From CAYPZU01 sp964415395 (GTDB lineage: Bacteria; Chlamydiota; Chlamydiia; Chlamydiales; SM23-39): a stretch of DNA of 25,749 nucleotides. This document shows, one piece after another, positions 14,398 through 22,306 of this stretch. The notes beneath the pieces were generated by a model. It did not search any database. It had not been told where the DNA came from and saw only the letters and a list, made by a program, of their open reading frames with translations. The DNA lies in assembly GCA_964415395.1 (NCBI GenBank), contig CAYPZU010000029.1, positions 1-25,749 of the forward strand. Reading direction: 5' to 3'. The position numbers were made by a program, and so were the translations under genes. The first letter of the stretch is position 1; each line of letters starts with the position of its first letter.

Positions 14398-15087
14398 ATG
14401 GACAAGAAAAAAATTTTCGATGCATGGCGTCCTTTCGGGGAGGTGCTGCAGCTTGGGTTTGATCCCGCAATCGCAAGCGAGATCCAAAAGATTCATCCGA
14501 AGAGCCACTGGATCGCCGAAAGCCGCCCGTTGAAACGGGAAGAGGCGGAGCGGTGGGCGGAAAAACATCGTTTGGTTCAGGTTCATGAAGATCTGGGGGC
14601 GGCGGTGTTCGACTCCGTCTTTTTCGAAGATCATTCGTCCGGAAAATCGGATGCGCAGCAGCAGGGAAAAGCTCTGGCGGAAGAGATCGGGCAGAAATTT
14701 CCCGAAATGGCCAAGATGCGCTACACCGACATCGAGCTGGACGCTTTTTGCCAGGCAGCCCAGTCGGCTTCGAAAGAGTCTTTAAGCCGCTTTCTCGCAG
14801 AGCTGGAGGGGAGAGGGCAGATAGAGCCCGAGCAGAGAAAAGCCCTCTGCGCGAAGTACCATCTAAAGGCGGCGAAGCCGCTTCCTGGCCCCTCTCAGGC
14901 GGTGGAGTGGATCAAGCTCTGCCTGAATGGACATACCCGCAAGGGGAGCCGGATCGCCTGCCTTCTGCCGATAACGTTTGACGATTCCCGGTTTTTAAGC
15001 GAGATCGTCGCCGATCCCTTTCTCGAGACGCGCGAAATCGCCGTTTCGGAGGGATCTTTTCTTGTCGTGATCGAAAAACTTTCGTAA
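14398..15087 (+). CDS. Degenerate SAM-methyltransferase-like protein (GAMT/RMT2-related)
   Basis: The 229-aa protein begins with a Rossmann-type segment, GEVLQLGFDPAIASEIQK then HWIAES. It closely parallels motif I of guanidinoacetate/arginine delta-N-methyltransferases (VLEVGFG.AIAA...HWIIEC in that family). FDSVFFEDH matches their FDGI.YDTYP strand. The key glycine of GFG is Asp here, and the middle of the protein (about residues 80-170) is a charged helical insert without methyltransferase motifs, so SAM binding may be lost or altered. The C-terminus (RIACLLPITFDD, SFLVVIEKL) could be the remaining beta strands of the fold. The start lies 45 bp from the divergent deformylase start, with no clear ribosome-binding site. 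Function is unknown, and the family link is by sequence pattern only. Confidence 0.65.
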   Translation: MDKKKIFDAWRPFGEVLQLGFDPAIASEIQKIHPKSHWIAESRPLKREEAERWAEKHRLVQVHEDLGAAVFDSVFFEDHSSGKSDAQQQGKALAEEIGQKFPEMAKMRYTDIELDAFCQAAQSASKESLSRFLAELEGRGQIEPEQRKALCAKYHLKAAKPLPGPSQAVEWIKLCLNGHTRKGSRIACLLPITFDDSRFLSEIVADPFLETREIAVSEGSFLVVIEKLS

Positions 15088-15152
15088 AAAATCATTTGGC
15101 TCGAATCGCCCCTTTCCAGTAATGTAAGCGCCCTTTAAAATTAGGGTTTTGC

Positions 15153-17126
15153 ATGATCAAGAAAGTCGTTGCAATCGCATTCCTTTCATCCGTACTTATT
15201 GCTGAGGAAAAAATGGCTGTCCGCGAAGCTCCTTATGGATCCTGGGTCTCTCCGATCACAGGCGATCTGATCGTCAAAGAATCGATCCGATTCGTCGGCG
15301 TTCAGGAAGTTGATGGAAATCTCTACTGGGGCGAGATGCGTCCTGCCGAGAAAGGGCGGATCGCCGTGATGAGGCGGACGGCGGACGGGAAAGTTGAAGA
15401 CCTCCTTCCAGCTCCCTACAATGCAAGAACCCGCGTTTATGAATACGGCGGCGTCAGCTATCTTCCGGTAGGGGAAAAGCTCTTCTTCTCTAATTTCTCC
15501 GACCAGCAGCTCTATCGAAGAGATCCCGGAGGAAAAATCGTCCAGCTCACTCATTTGGAAAACGGACGCTTCGCCGACGGCTGCTACGATCCTTCCCGGA
15601 ACCTTCTTTATTATGTGGGCGAGGTCGGCAACGACAATTTCCTCTGCACGGTCGATCCGGAAACGGGAGCCGTAAAGAAGATCGCCGAGGGAGCCGACTT
15701 TTACTACTATCCGCGCATCAGTCGGGATGGGAAGAAACTCTGCTACTACCGTTGGAACCACCCGAATCTTCCTTGGGATGGAGGCGAGTTGTGCGTAGCT
15801 GATGTGAACAAGGATGGCGCGCTCGGGAAAACACGGGTCGTCGCGGGCGGGACGGAAGAATCGATCTATCAGCCGACCTGGAGTCCCGACGGGACGCTCT
15901 ATTTCGTCTCGGACCGGACGGGATGGTGGAATTTTTACCGTGAAAAGAACGGCAAAGTTGAAGCTGTGCTGCCGATGGAGGCTGAATTCGGGTTTCCTCA
16001 ATGGTTTTTCGGCATGGGCGGCTATGGATACTGGAATGGGAAAATCGCGGCTCCGTACGCCGATGGGGGCTTCGAGGGGATTTGCCTGATCTCTCCGGAT
16101 GACCATACCTTCCGCAAACTCGACACGCCGTTCAACGTCATCTCTTATTTTTCAGTCTCTGGCGACGCGATCTATTTTATCGGCGCTTCTGCGACCCAGA
16201 TGTCCTCGCTTGTCCGCTATGATTTGAAAAAAGAGACCTGGGAAGTGATCAAAAAATCGCAGGATGTTGCTCTTCGCGCCGGAGATATTTCGCATCCCCA
16301 GGCGGTCGAATTCCCGACGGAAAACGGGCTGACCGCGCACGCATTTTACTACCCCCCGAAAAATATCGCATACCATGCCCCCAAGGGCGATCTGCCGCCG
16401 CTGGTCGTGCTGGCGCACGGAGGGCCGACTGCCGAGGCAAACCCGAGCCTGAATCTGACAACTCAATATTGGACCAATCGCGGGATTGCCGTCATCGACG
16501 TCAATTATGGCGGAAGCACAGGGTTCGGCAGGGCGTACCGCGACCGGCTGAAGGGAAATTGGGGCGTCGTCGATGTGGATGATTGCGTAAATGCGGCAAA
16601 GTTTTGCGTTGAAAAGGGCTGGGCCGATCCGAACCGCTTGGCGATCACGGGCGGAAGCGCAGGAGGCTACACGACGCTGGCTGCCTTGACGTTCCGCGAT
16701 GTGTTCCATGTGGGTGCGTCGCTCTTTGGGATCAGCGATCTGATCGCGATGAATGAGCACACCCATAAGTTCGAGCTCCATCTCAACGACCAGCTCATCG
16801 GCCCTTATCCTGAAAGAAAGGATCTCTACATCGCCCGTTCTCCTCTTTTCCATGCGGATCAGATCAAGGAGCCTGTTCTCTTTTTGCAAGGGGACGAGGA
16901 TGCGATCGTCCCGCCGGAACAGTCCGAGAAGATGTACGAGGTGCTTGTCAAAAAGGGGATTCCGACGGCTTACATTCTGTTCCACCAGGAGCAGCACGGG
17001 TTCCGCCAGGCTGCGAACATCAAGAGAACCGTGGAGGCGATCGCCTACTTTTTCTCCAAAATCCTCGGCTTTAAGCTCGCGGATATAATCGAACCGGTGA
17101 AGATCGAGAATTTCGATGAAAAGTAA
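15153..17126 (+). CDS. Exported S9-family peptidase (prolyl oligopeptidase / acylaminoacyl-peptidase type)
   Basis: The 657-aa serine peptidase likely cleaves short peptides in the periplasm. It has a signal peptide (about residues 1-18, VVAIAFLSSVLIA). A beta-propeller with WSPDGTLYFVSDRTG-type repeats spans about residues 30-370. The C-terminal alpha/beta-hydrolase domain covers about 395-640, and its catalytic triad is visible: Ser502 in GGSAGGY, Asp583 in GDEDAIVPPEQ and His615 in EQHGFR. The segment LAHGGPTAEANP gives the oxyanion region and NYGGSTGFGR.YRDRLKGNWG is strongly typical of S9C enzymes. The length is normal. A weak AGGG site precedes the ATG. The gene overlaps the next gene by 11 bp, so the two are probably co-expressed. 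Confidence 0.93.
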   Translation: MIKKVVAIAFLSSVLIAEEKMAVREAPYGSWVSPITGDLIVKESIRFVGVQEVDGNLYWGEMRPAEKGRIAVMRRTADGKVEDLLPAPYNARTRVYEYGGVSYLPVGEKLFFSNFSDQQLYRRDPGGKIVQLTHLENGRFADGCYDPSRNLLYYVGEVGNDNFLCTVDPETGAVKKIAEGADFYYYPRISRDGKKLCYYRWNHPNLPWDGGELCVADVNKDGALGKTRVVAGGTEESIYQPTWSPDGTLYFVSDRTGWWNFYREKNGKVEAVLPMEAEFGFPQWFFGMGGYGYWNGKIAAPYADGGFEGICLISPDDHTFRKLDTPFNVISYFSVSGDAIYFIGASATQMSSLVRYDLKKETWEVIKKSQDVALRAGDISHPQAVEFPTENGLTAHAFYYPPKNIAYHAPKGDLPPLVVLAHGGPTAEANPSLNLTTQYWTNRGIAVIDVNYGGSTGFGRAYRDRLKGNWGVVDVDDCVNAAKFCVEKGWADPNRLAITGGSAGGYTTLAALTFRDVFHVGASLFGISDLIAMNEHTHKFELHLNDQLIGPYPERKDLYIARSPLFHADQIKEPVLFLQGDEDAIVPPEQSEKMYEVLVKKGIPTAYILFHQEQHGFRQAANIKRTVEAIAYFFSKILGFKLADIIEPVKIENFDEK

Positions 17127-19089
17127 GGTGTTGGTTTTTCTCGCAGCGCTTTCCCTTTTTGCTGGAGAGAAAACGGACGTCCTTTTCTATTTGCAGGACG
17201 CTGGCGAGACCTACGCTCTTCTTCCCGTTGCGAAAAAACTGGAAGAGCAGGGCGTCTCGACGCTGATTCTGGTTGCGGGGGCGGCGGAGGAGATCGTTCC
17301 CAAAGAGAATTTTCCCGCAGAAAAAATTTGGACGTTTTCCGATCTGGGAATCGAGGAGCGGATCGACCGGGCGTGGGAAAGAAGCCAAACCCTTGTACAG
17401 GAACGGATCGAGCAGGTTTTGGAAGCGCTCGAGCCGAGCGAAGTCGTCGCCGGCGTTGCCTATCAGCTGCAAGGGCAGGTTCTCCATGCCTACCGGAAGA
17501 AGGGGACGCCTACATTTGCCTATTGGGATAATTTCCAGGCGGACGGGGAGAATCCCTATTTTCAAACAGCCCGCAAAGTAGCCGCGGCGGCGGAAAAAGT
17601 TTTGGTTCCTTGCAAAGGGCCTTTCAAACAAGATGGAATCGTAGTAGGCCAGCCGACGCTTGAAGCATGGGTTGACCAGGTGCAAAAAGCCGATTTGGCT
17701 GCCATTCGCCGGAAGCTGGGAGCGGGGGCAGAGCAAAAGCTCGCTTTGTTCGTTGGCGGCTACGGGAAAGAATATGAAGAAGCCTTTTTGCTTTTTTCCG
17801 CAGGGATCGAAGAAGGAGAGATTCTCTATCTTGTGCAGCCTCATCCGAAAACGGGAGGCGCGTTTGAAAGAGCTCATCTGAAGAGCGGCATGAGAGTGCT
17901 CTCCGGGGAGATCTCGACGATCGAAGCGGCCGCTGTTTCAGGGCTGGTGATTTGCCATCAGTCGACTGTCGCTTTTCAAGCGATGGCGGCGGGAAAAGCG
18001 GTCATTCATATAATTCCTGAGGGGCAGAGTTTTGATTCTCCGCTGCTGCAGGCAGGACTTGCAAAGAAAGCAGCGCAAGCCGGCGAGCTGGCTCCGGCAG
18101 TATCTCAATTATTTGGAAAGCGCATCGGGGGATTCTATGATGTAATGGGAATTCCGGAAGAGAGCGTGGAAACCTGTGCAAAGATTTTAAGGAGGCGTTT
18201 GCCGATGAAGAATTTAAGCCATGAAAAAACGGCTTCTTCTTTAGATGAGTCGATGAGTCTGATCCGCGAAAAAGTGATGAAACGGGGGGACTTGCCTCAT
18301 GCATCGGTTGGCAGGCAGCTTGAGCTCCTGGAGCAGCTGGCCCAGTTCGATCTCGGCCGTTTTTTGATTCAGCATCAGGGAGGGCTTAACGGGTTCTGGA
18401 CTCACTATGTGATCGAGCGGCCCCGGCCTCCTGCAACCCCGCTCGAAGATTTTTTGCTGAACCGTTCTCCTGTCATCCTCGCAACGAGGGAAAGAGCGCA
18501 AATTTTCAAAAAGACGATCCGGAGCGAGATGAAAGAAGGGGAGTCGTTTGCTTCGATTCCTTGCGGGCTGATGGGTGATTTTCTGACCCTTGGCAAGCCT
18601 TCCGTCCGGTATGTCGGGATCGATCTTGATTCCGAATCGATCGAAGGAGCGAAGGCTCTCGCAGAAGAAAAGGGGCTTGCCTCTCACTGCTCATTTCGGC
18701 AGAAAGACGCCTGGATGATGGACGAAAAAGAGGAATTCCAGCTGATCGCCAGCAATGGGCTCAATATCTATGAAAAATCAGACGAGAGAGTCGTTCAGCT
18801 CTACAGGAAATTCCACCAGGCTTTGAAGAAGGGAGGAGCGCTTGTAACGAGTTTTCTCACTCCTCCGCCGGGATCTGTCCACCGCTGCGAATGGAAAATG
18901 GATCAGATCTCGCTGGAAAACAGCCTGATCCAGAAAATCATCACGGTCGATCTTCTCGACGCCCGCTGGCTCGTCTTCCGCTCCACTGAGACGATGAGGA
19001 ATCATCTCAATCAGGCCGGATTCAAAAATATCCAGTTCCTTCCCGATTCTCAAGGGATGTTCATCACCGTTTTGGCCCGCAAAGAATAG
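17116..19089 (+). CDS. Fusion: N-terminal GT-B glycosyltransferase-like, C-terminal SAM methyltransferase
   Basis: The 657-aa open frame has two unrelated halves. Residues 1-17 look like a signal peptide or anchor (VLVFLAALSLFAG). Residues about 20-350 resemble a GT-B glycosyl/glycerophosphotransferase: DVLFYLQDAGETYALLPVAK at the start, LVQPHPKTGG, and a donor-site region from His281 with STVAFQAMAAGKAVIHIIP. Residues 364-657 form a class I SAM methyltransferase: IPCGLMGDFL (motif I, about 484-493), YVGIDLDSES (about 499-508), FQLIASNGLNIYEKSDE and LKKGGALVTSFLTPPP. The methyltransferase half has a plausible start of its own at 18205 with an almost perfect ribosome-binding site (see 18188-18207). 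If the signal is used, the fused methyltransferase would sit outside the cytosol, where SAM is absent; separate initiation would resolve that. Substrates are unknown. The gene lies between a peptidase and an acyl hydrolase. Confidence 0.82.
   Translation: MKSKVLVFLAALSLFAGEKTDVLFYLQDAGETYALLPVAKKLEEQGVSTLILVAGAAEEIVPKENFPAEKIWTFSDLGIEERIDRAWERSQTLVQERIEQVLEALEPSEVVAGVAYQLQGQVLHAYRKKGTPTFAYWDNFQADGENPYFQTARKVAAAAEKVLVPCKGPFKQDGIVVGQPTLEAWVDQVQKADLAAIRRKLGAGAEQKLALFVGGYGKEYEEAFLLFSAGIEEGEILYLVQPHPKTGGAFERAHLKSGMRVLSGEISTIEAAAVSGLVICHQSTVAFQAMAAGKAVIHIIPEGQSFDSPLLQAGLAKKAAQAGELAPAVSQLFGKRIGGFYDVMGIPEESVETCAKILRRRLPMKNLSHEKTASSLDESMSLIREKVMKRGDLPHASVGRQLELLEQLAQFDLGRFLIQHQGGLNGFWTHYVIERPRPPATPLEDFLLNRSPVILATRERAQIFKKTIRSEMKEGESFASIPCGLMGDFLTLGKPSVRYVGIDLDSESIEGAKALAEEKGLASHCSFRQKDAWMMDEKEEFQLIASNGLNIYEKSDERVVQLYRKFHQALKKGGALVTSFLTPPPGSVHRCEWKMDQISLENSLIQKIITVDLLDARWLVFRSTETMRNHLNQAGFKNIQFLPDSQGMFITVLARKE
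18188..18207 (+). promoter_or_regulatory. Internal ribosome-binding site and ATG for the methyltransferase half
   Basis: Inside the fusion gene, TAAGGAGG (18188-18195) is followed after 9 bases by an in-frame ATG at 18205, residue 364 of the long frame. This is the best Shine-Dalgarno match I noticed in the window, and it falls exactly at the boundary between the two domains. It predicts a separate methyltransferase of 294 aa made alongside, or instead of, the fusion. Confidence 0.65.
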
Positions 19090-19096
19090 GGATCTG

Positions 19097-19981
19097 TTGC
19101 TTAGAAAATTCGTTGTTCGGGAAGAGGGGTTGGTCGCTACGCTGATTCTGCCTGAATCCAAAAAGCAGGTTCCGGCTGTTATCGCCCTGAGCGGATCGAG
19201 AGGCGGCTTAAGCGAAACGAGGGCCGAGATGATCGCCTCCCGCGGCTATGCAGCGCTAGCGCTTGCCTACTTCAACGCCGAGGGGCTGCCCCACTCTCTC
19301 AAAGAAATCCCTCTTGAGTATTTTGAGACGGCGCTTCGGTGGCTGAAGCTCCGGCCTGAAGTCGATCCGGAGCGGATCGGCCTCTGGGGCGTCTCGAGAG
19401 GCGGAGAGCTTTCGCTTCTTTTGGGATCTGCGTTTCCAGAGCAGTTCCAGGCGATCGCTGCTTATGTCCCGAGCAGCGTCGTCTACGGCGCTTTTGATGA
19501 AATGGATTCCCCTGCATGGACGTATGAGGGAACAGCCGTTCTGCCGAATGCGCCTTGCGCTCTCCGTTTCGATCCTTCTCTGGGAAGTCTCCCTGAAGAG
19601 GCGATCCCTTTGACGCCCTGTTTTCTAAAGGGGATGGAAGACAAAACCGCTTTCCAGCAGGCGGCGATCCCTGTTGAAAAAATCGAATGTCCGATCCTTT
19701 TGGTTTCAGGTGAAGACGACCGGATGTGGCCGTCCCACCTCTATTGCCGGCAGATCGCGGAGCGGCTTGAATTAAAAGGAAGCTCTCAGCCCTGCATCCA
19801 CCTGAGCTATCCTGGCGCGGGCCACGCTCTCGCTCCAAACCAGCAGCCGATGGCCGGTTCAGCCGATTTCCATCCTGTCGCCAGGCTTTGGTTCGATCTT
19901 GGAGGCAATCCGAAGGACGATGCTTCCGCTAAAGAAGACGCCTGGAATAAAACCCTCCAGTTTTTCCAGAGGCATCTTTAA
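19097..19981 (+). CDS. BAAT-type acyl-CoA thioester hydrolase / alpha-beta hydrolase
   Basis: The 294-aa cytosolic hydrolase resembles the C-terminal domain of bile acid-CoA:amino acid N-acyltransferase/acyl-CoA thioesterases. The family order is intact: IALSGSRGGLSETRAEMIASRG, then YFETALRWL, the nucleophile elbow GVSRGGE with Ser100, the acid in GEDDRMWPS (Asp208), and His243 in GAGHALAP. A serine nucleophile points to thioester hydrolysis; BAAT itself uses cysteine. The N-terminal sandwich domain of the animal enzymes is missing, as is usual in short bacterial homologues. The start appears to be TTG at 19097, 7 bp after the fusion-gene stop, with AGGGAT just upstream; a later ATG would cut into the fold. 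It is probably the third gene of the operon. Confidence 0.85.
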   Translation: MLRKFVVREEGLVATLILPESKKQVPAVIALSGSRGGLSETRAEMIASRGYAALALAYFNAEGLPHSLKEIPLEYFETALRWLKLRPEVDPERIGLWGVSRGGELSLLLGSAFPEQFQAIAAYVPSSVVYGAFDEMDSPAWTYEGTAVLPNAPCALRFDPSLGSLPEEAIPLTPCFLKGMEDKTAFQQAAIPVEKIECPILLVSGEDDRMWPSHLYCRQIAERLELKGSSQPCIHLSYPGAGHALAPNQQPMAGSADFHPVARLWFDLGGNPKDDASAKEDAWNKTLQFFQRHL

Positions 19982-20451
19982 ACCCGCAAAGCGCCGAGGA
20001 TCCGGATTTTATAGGAATTGGGGAGAAGCGAGACGATGAGCGATTCATTCGGCTGGATTTTTACAGGATGGTTGATGATGATGGGTTTTCTCTCTGCATC
20101 ATAAGCGGACAAAAAGTAGACGTGTGCGGCGCTTTCTCTGCTTTCGAGAGTCTGTTTAAATCCTTTTTCCAAATCGGCGACGCAGAGAGCTGTTTCCCAC
20201 TTTTCCTGAGAGGGCGCCGGATGGCTCCATAGAACCACGTACCGGGGGCTGACGTTTCCATTTACATTGACTCTCAGATGGAAAGTAAAATACTTCGAGA
20301 CATGGATCGGCGCAAAAATTTCCATGAGGCGCGTCATCGAAAGATCGAGTTCCATCTCTTTCGAGCCTTTGATTTCCAGGCCGCTCTGGTCGAGGGGCGT
20401 TCCCTCCCACACAACCGGTTTGACAGGGAGGATTTTGGGCGGTATAGACAT
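19978..20451 (-). CDS. Conserved-looking protein of unknown function
   Basis: No family is recognised. The 157-aa protein has no signal peptide, no membrane segment and a single cysteine. It alternates hydrophobic and polar residues in a beta-rich pattern (KYFTFHLRVNVNGN, PRYVVLWSHPAP, AAHVYFLSAYD, ESLIVSLLPNSYKIRIL), which suggests a small beta-sandwich. Its stop overlaps the stop of the convergent BAAT-type hydrolase in TTAA. Its start lies 35 bp from the divergent Nudix gene, so the two may share a bidirectional promoter region. Confidence 0.72.
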   Translation of the reverse strand: MSIPPKILPVKPVVWEGTPLDQSGLEIKGSKEMELDLSMTRLMEIFAPIHVSKYFTFHLRVNVNGNVSPRYVVLWSHPAPSQEKWETALCVADLEKGFKQTLESRESAAHVYFLSAYDAERKPIIINHPVKIQPNESLIVSLLPNSYKIRILGALRV

Positions 20452-20486
20452 GTTGAATCCGTTAAGTTTGTTTAAAGGCGACTTTA

Positions 20487-20897
20487 ATGAATCTAAAAAA
20501 TATTTTGCAAGAGTCCAGATTGGGCGTCTACGGAATCGCGATCGATGAGGGGCGCATTTTGCTTGTCCGGAAAAAAAGCGGTCCCTATCTGGGACTCTGG
20601 GATTTGCCCGGGGGCAAAATCGAATTTGGCGAATCGCCGGAAGCGGCGCTGAAAAGAGAAGTCAGAGAAGAGACGGGGCTCTCTTATAGCCAATCCCGCC
20701 TTCATGCGAACCTGTCGCACGTCGCTGATTGGAATGAAGGAAGATTTCATCACATTGGACTCATCTACTGGATCGAAGGATTGCGGCAGGAGGAAAAAGG
20801 AGAAGATGAAGCGGATTGGTTTTTGCTGTCTTCTTTGAGAAAAGAATCACTGACTCCATTTGCTTCGATAATTTGCGAAAATATTCGCGCAATTTGA
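20487..20897 (+). CDS. Nudix hydrolase (MutT-like)
   Basis: This 136-aa cytosolic enzyme should hydrolyse nucleoside diphosphates linked to another moiety. The Nudix box GX5EX7REUXEEXGU is complete at residues 43-65: G43, E49, then REVREETGL (57-65). The preceding GLWDLPGGKIEF is typical of MutT/NudG-type members. The substrate (for example oxidised dNTPs) cannot be deduced. An AAAGG ribosome-binding site lies upstream of the ATG. Its TGA (20895-20897) directly abuts the terminal repeat of the palindromic element, so that insertion may have reshaped the last codons or supplied the transcript end. Confidence 0.93.
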   Translation: MNLKNILQESRLGVYGIAIDEGRILLVRKKSGPYLGLWDLPGGKIEFGESPEAALKREVREETGLSYSQSRLHANLSHVADWNEGRFHHIGLIYWIEGLRQEEKGEDEADWFLLSSLRKESLTPFASIICENIRAI

Positions 20898-21108
20898 TAT
20901 ACTCAAATAACACGAATAATCGGTTTCTGGCGGCGTCGGACAGCCAGTGAATTCGAGACCTGCCTGCACCCCACCCCAACGATGAAGTATCGTCGGGGAC
21001 CCCGGCGCTAAACTTTTTAAGTTTAGCTGCTTCGGCATCGGCGAAGCCTGGCTCGAATTCAGGGCGCCTCCTTGCCATATTCCCGTTTCTTCGTGTTATT
21101 TGAGTATA
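20898..21108. mobile_element. 211-bp palindromic MITE-like element with cloverleaf core
   Basis: Perfect 19-bp terminal inverted repeats, TATACTCAAATAACACGAA (20898-20916) and its complement (21090-21108), bound the element. TA at both outer ends could be a target duplication of the IS630/Tc1-mariner type. Inside, GAATTCGAG (20949-20957) pairs with CTCGAATTC (21052-21060), closing a core of three hairpins: 20974-20998 (CCCCAACGAT with one mismatch), 21007-21027 (perfect 9-bp stem GCTAAACTT) and 21029-21047 (GCTTCG). No ORF long enough to encode a transposase is present, so movement would need a partner in trans. It fills the whole gap between the Nudix stop and the MFS start (10 bp away). Confidence 0.8.
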
Positions 21109-21118
21109 GACTCGCCTT

Positions 21119-22306
21119 ATGTATCGATTCAGCATTTTTCAGATCATCGTGATGATGGTCCTCTTTTCTTTCCTCTCGTTAGCGGCTGTGGTCTTCACTC
21201 CTGCCTATCCGATTTTGGCGAAGGAATTCCATCTCTCCGATGCGGATGCCCAGTGGATGATGACGCTCTTTCTTTTGGGAAGCGCGGTCGGTCGGCTCCC
21301 TTATGGCCCTTTGGCGAACCGTTTTGGCCGGAAAAGGACGCTGCTGATCGGACTTTTGATTTCTCTTGTCGGAACCTCGATCACTCTTTGGGGGCCTTCG
21401 TACGCGGTGCTTTGCATCGGCCGTTTTATTCAGGCGGTCGGTTGCGCCGTAACGCTGAAGATCGGATACACGATGGTCGGCGATCTCTATTCAGGCGCCG
21501 CTGCGACGAAAGTCCTCTCCTACGCGATGCTGATCTATGCGATACTGCCCGGGATCGGCACTGCGGTGAGCGGATTTTTAACGCCCGAATTTGGATGGCG
21601 GGGCGGATTCTGGTTTTTCCTTCTCTTCAGCTTCGCGCTGATTCTCTCTATTTTCTCTTTGCCCGAGACGCTGAAAGTAAAAGATTCGGAGGCGCTCAGG
21701 ATCAAAAAAATCGCCTCAGGCTACGCGAAGCAATTCAGGAATCTGTATCTCGTCCTTTGGAGCTGCCTGATGGGACTTTCCACGGCCGTTCTTTTTATTT
21801 TTTCGCAGGAAGCTCCCTTTGTCGCGATTGATATCATGGGACTGACTCCGCAGGAATACGGCGTCTATTATCTCGTTCCCGCTTTCGGAATCGCCGGCGG
21901 CTCTTTTCTCACGGCTTGGCTTTCAGACAAGATGGCGCCTCTCGACGGGATGCTTCTTGGGATTGCGATTCTCTTCGGCGCATCGATGGCGATGGGAGGT
22001 TTTTTTCTCGCGGGTTGGAAAGCCGGCTGGGTTCTTTTTCTACCGCAGGTGCTGGTGCAGCTTGGCGACGCTGTGCTCTATACGAACGCCTCGTCTGAAG
22101 GCCTAAGCGAAGCCGAGGATAAGTCGAACGCCTCTTCCGTGATGCTTTTCATCAGTTCGCTCGGCAGCGTCGCGGGAACTTTTCTGGTCGGCGTTTTCGT
22201 GCCGCGCGCCCTCTTGTCCCTTCCTATTGTTTTCCTCGTGATTACGGCGATCATGTTCGCCATCTGGATTAAACTGCGAACCCATTGCAAAGCGGTGAAA
22301 GGATGA
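21119..22306 (+). CDS. MFS transporter, Bcr/CflA-type drug-resistance family
   Basis: The 395-aa inner-membrane protein has 12 predicted transmembrane segments. The MFS motif A appears as GPLANRFGRKRTLLIG in the loop between helices 2 and 3. The N-terminal FTPAYPILAKEFHLSDADAQ and the GRFIQAVGCAV segment fit the DHA1 (Bcr/CflA) drug:H+ antiporters, which export small molecules. The substrate is unknown. No Shine-Dalgarno sequence is visible before the ATG: the palindromic element ends 10 bp upstream, so promoter and leader must lie within that element. The stop overlaps the ATG of the cyclase gene (ATGA), implying co-translation and perhaps a shared pathway. Confidence 0.9.
   Translation: MYRFSIFQIIVMMVLFSFLSLAAVVFTPAYPILAKEFHLSDADAQWMMTLFLLGSAVGRLPYGPLANRFGRKRTLLIGLLISLVGTSITLWGPSYAVLCIGRFIQAVGCAVTLKIGYTMVGDLYSGAAATKVLSYAMLIYAILPGIGTAVSGFLTPEFGWRGGFWFFLLFSFALILSIFSLPETLKVKDSEALRIKKIASGYAKQFRNLYLVLWSCLMGLSTAVLFIFSQEAPFVAIDIMGLTPQEYGVYYLVPAFGIAGGSFLTAWLSDKMAPLDGMLLGIAILFGASMAMGGFFLAGWKAGWVLFLPQVLVQLGDAVLYTNASSEGLSEAEDKSNASSVMLFISSLGSVAGTFLVGVFVPRALLSLPIVFLVITAIMFAIWIKLRTHCKAVKG

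Noticed and set aside
14353..14634. 94-residue upstream extension of the peptide deformylase
   Set aside because: It crosses the divergent methyltransferase-like gene; the ATG at 14352 begins a signal peptide.
16152..16997. 281-aa minus-strand ORF inside the S9 peptidase
   Set aside because: Antisense to the catalytic domain of a clear peptidase gene; no recognisable motif.
19299..19838. 179-aa minus-strand ORF opposite the BAAT-type hydrolase
   Set aside because: Arg/Ser-rich shadow of a well-supported gene with a complete catalytic triad.
20761..21135. 124-aa minus-strand ORF over the Nudix end and palindromic element
   Set aside because: Runs through the terminal repeats and has no motif; not a transposase.
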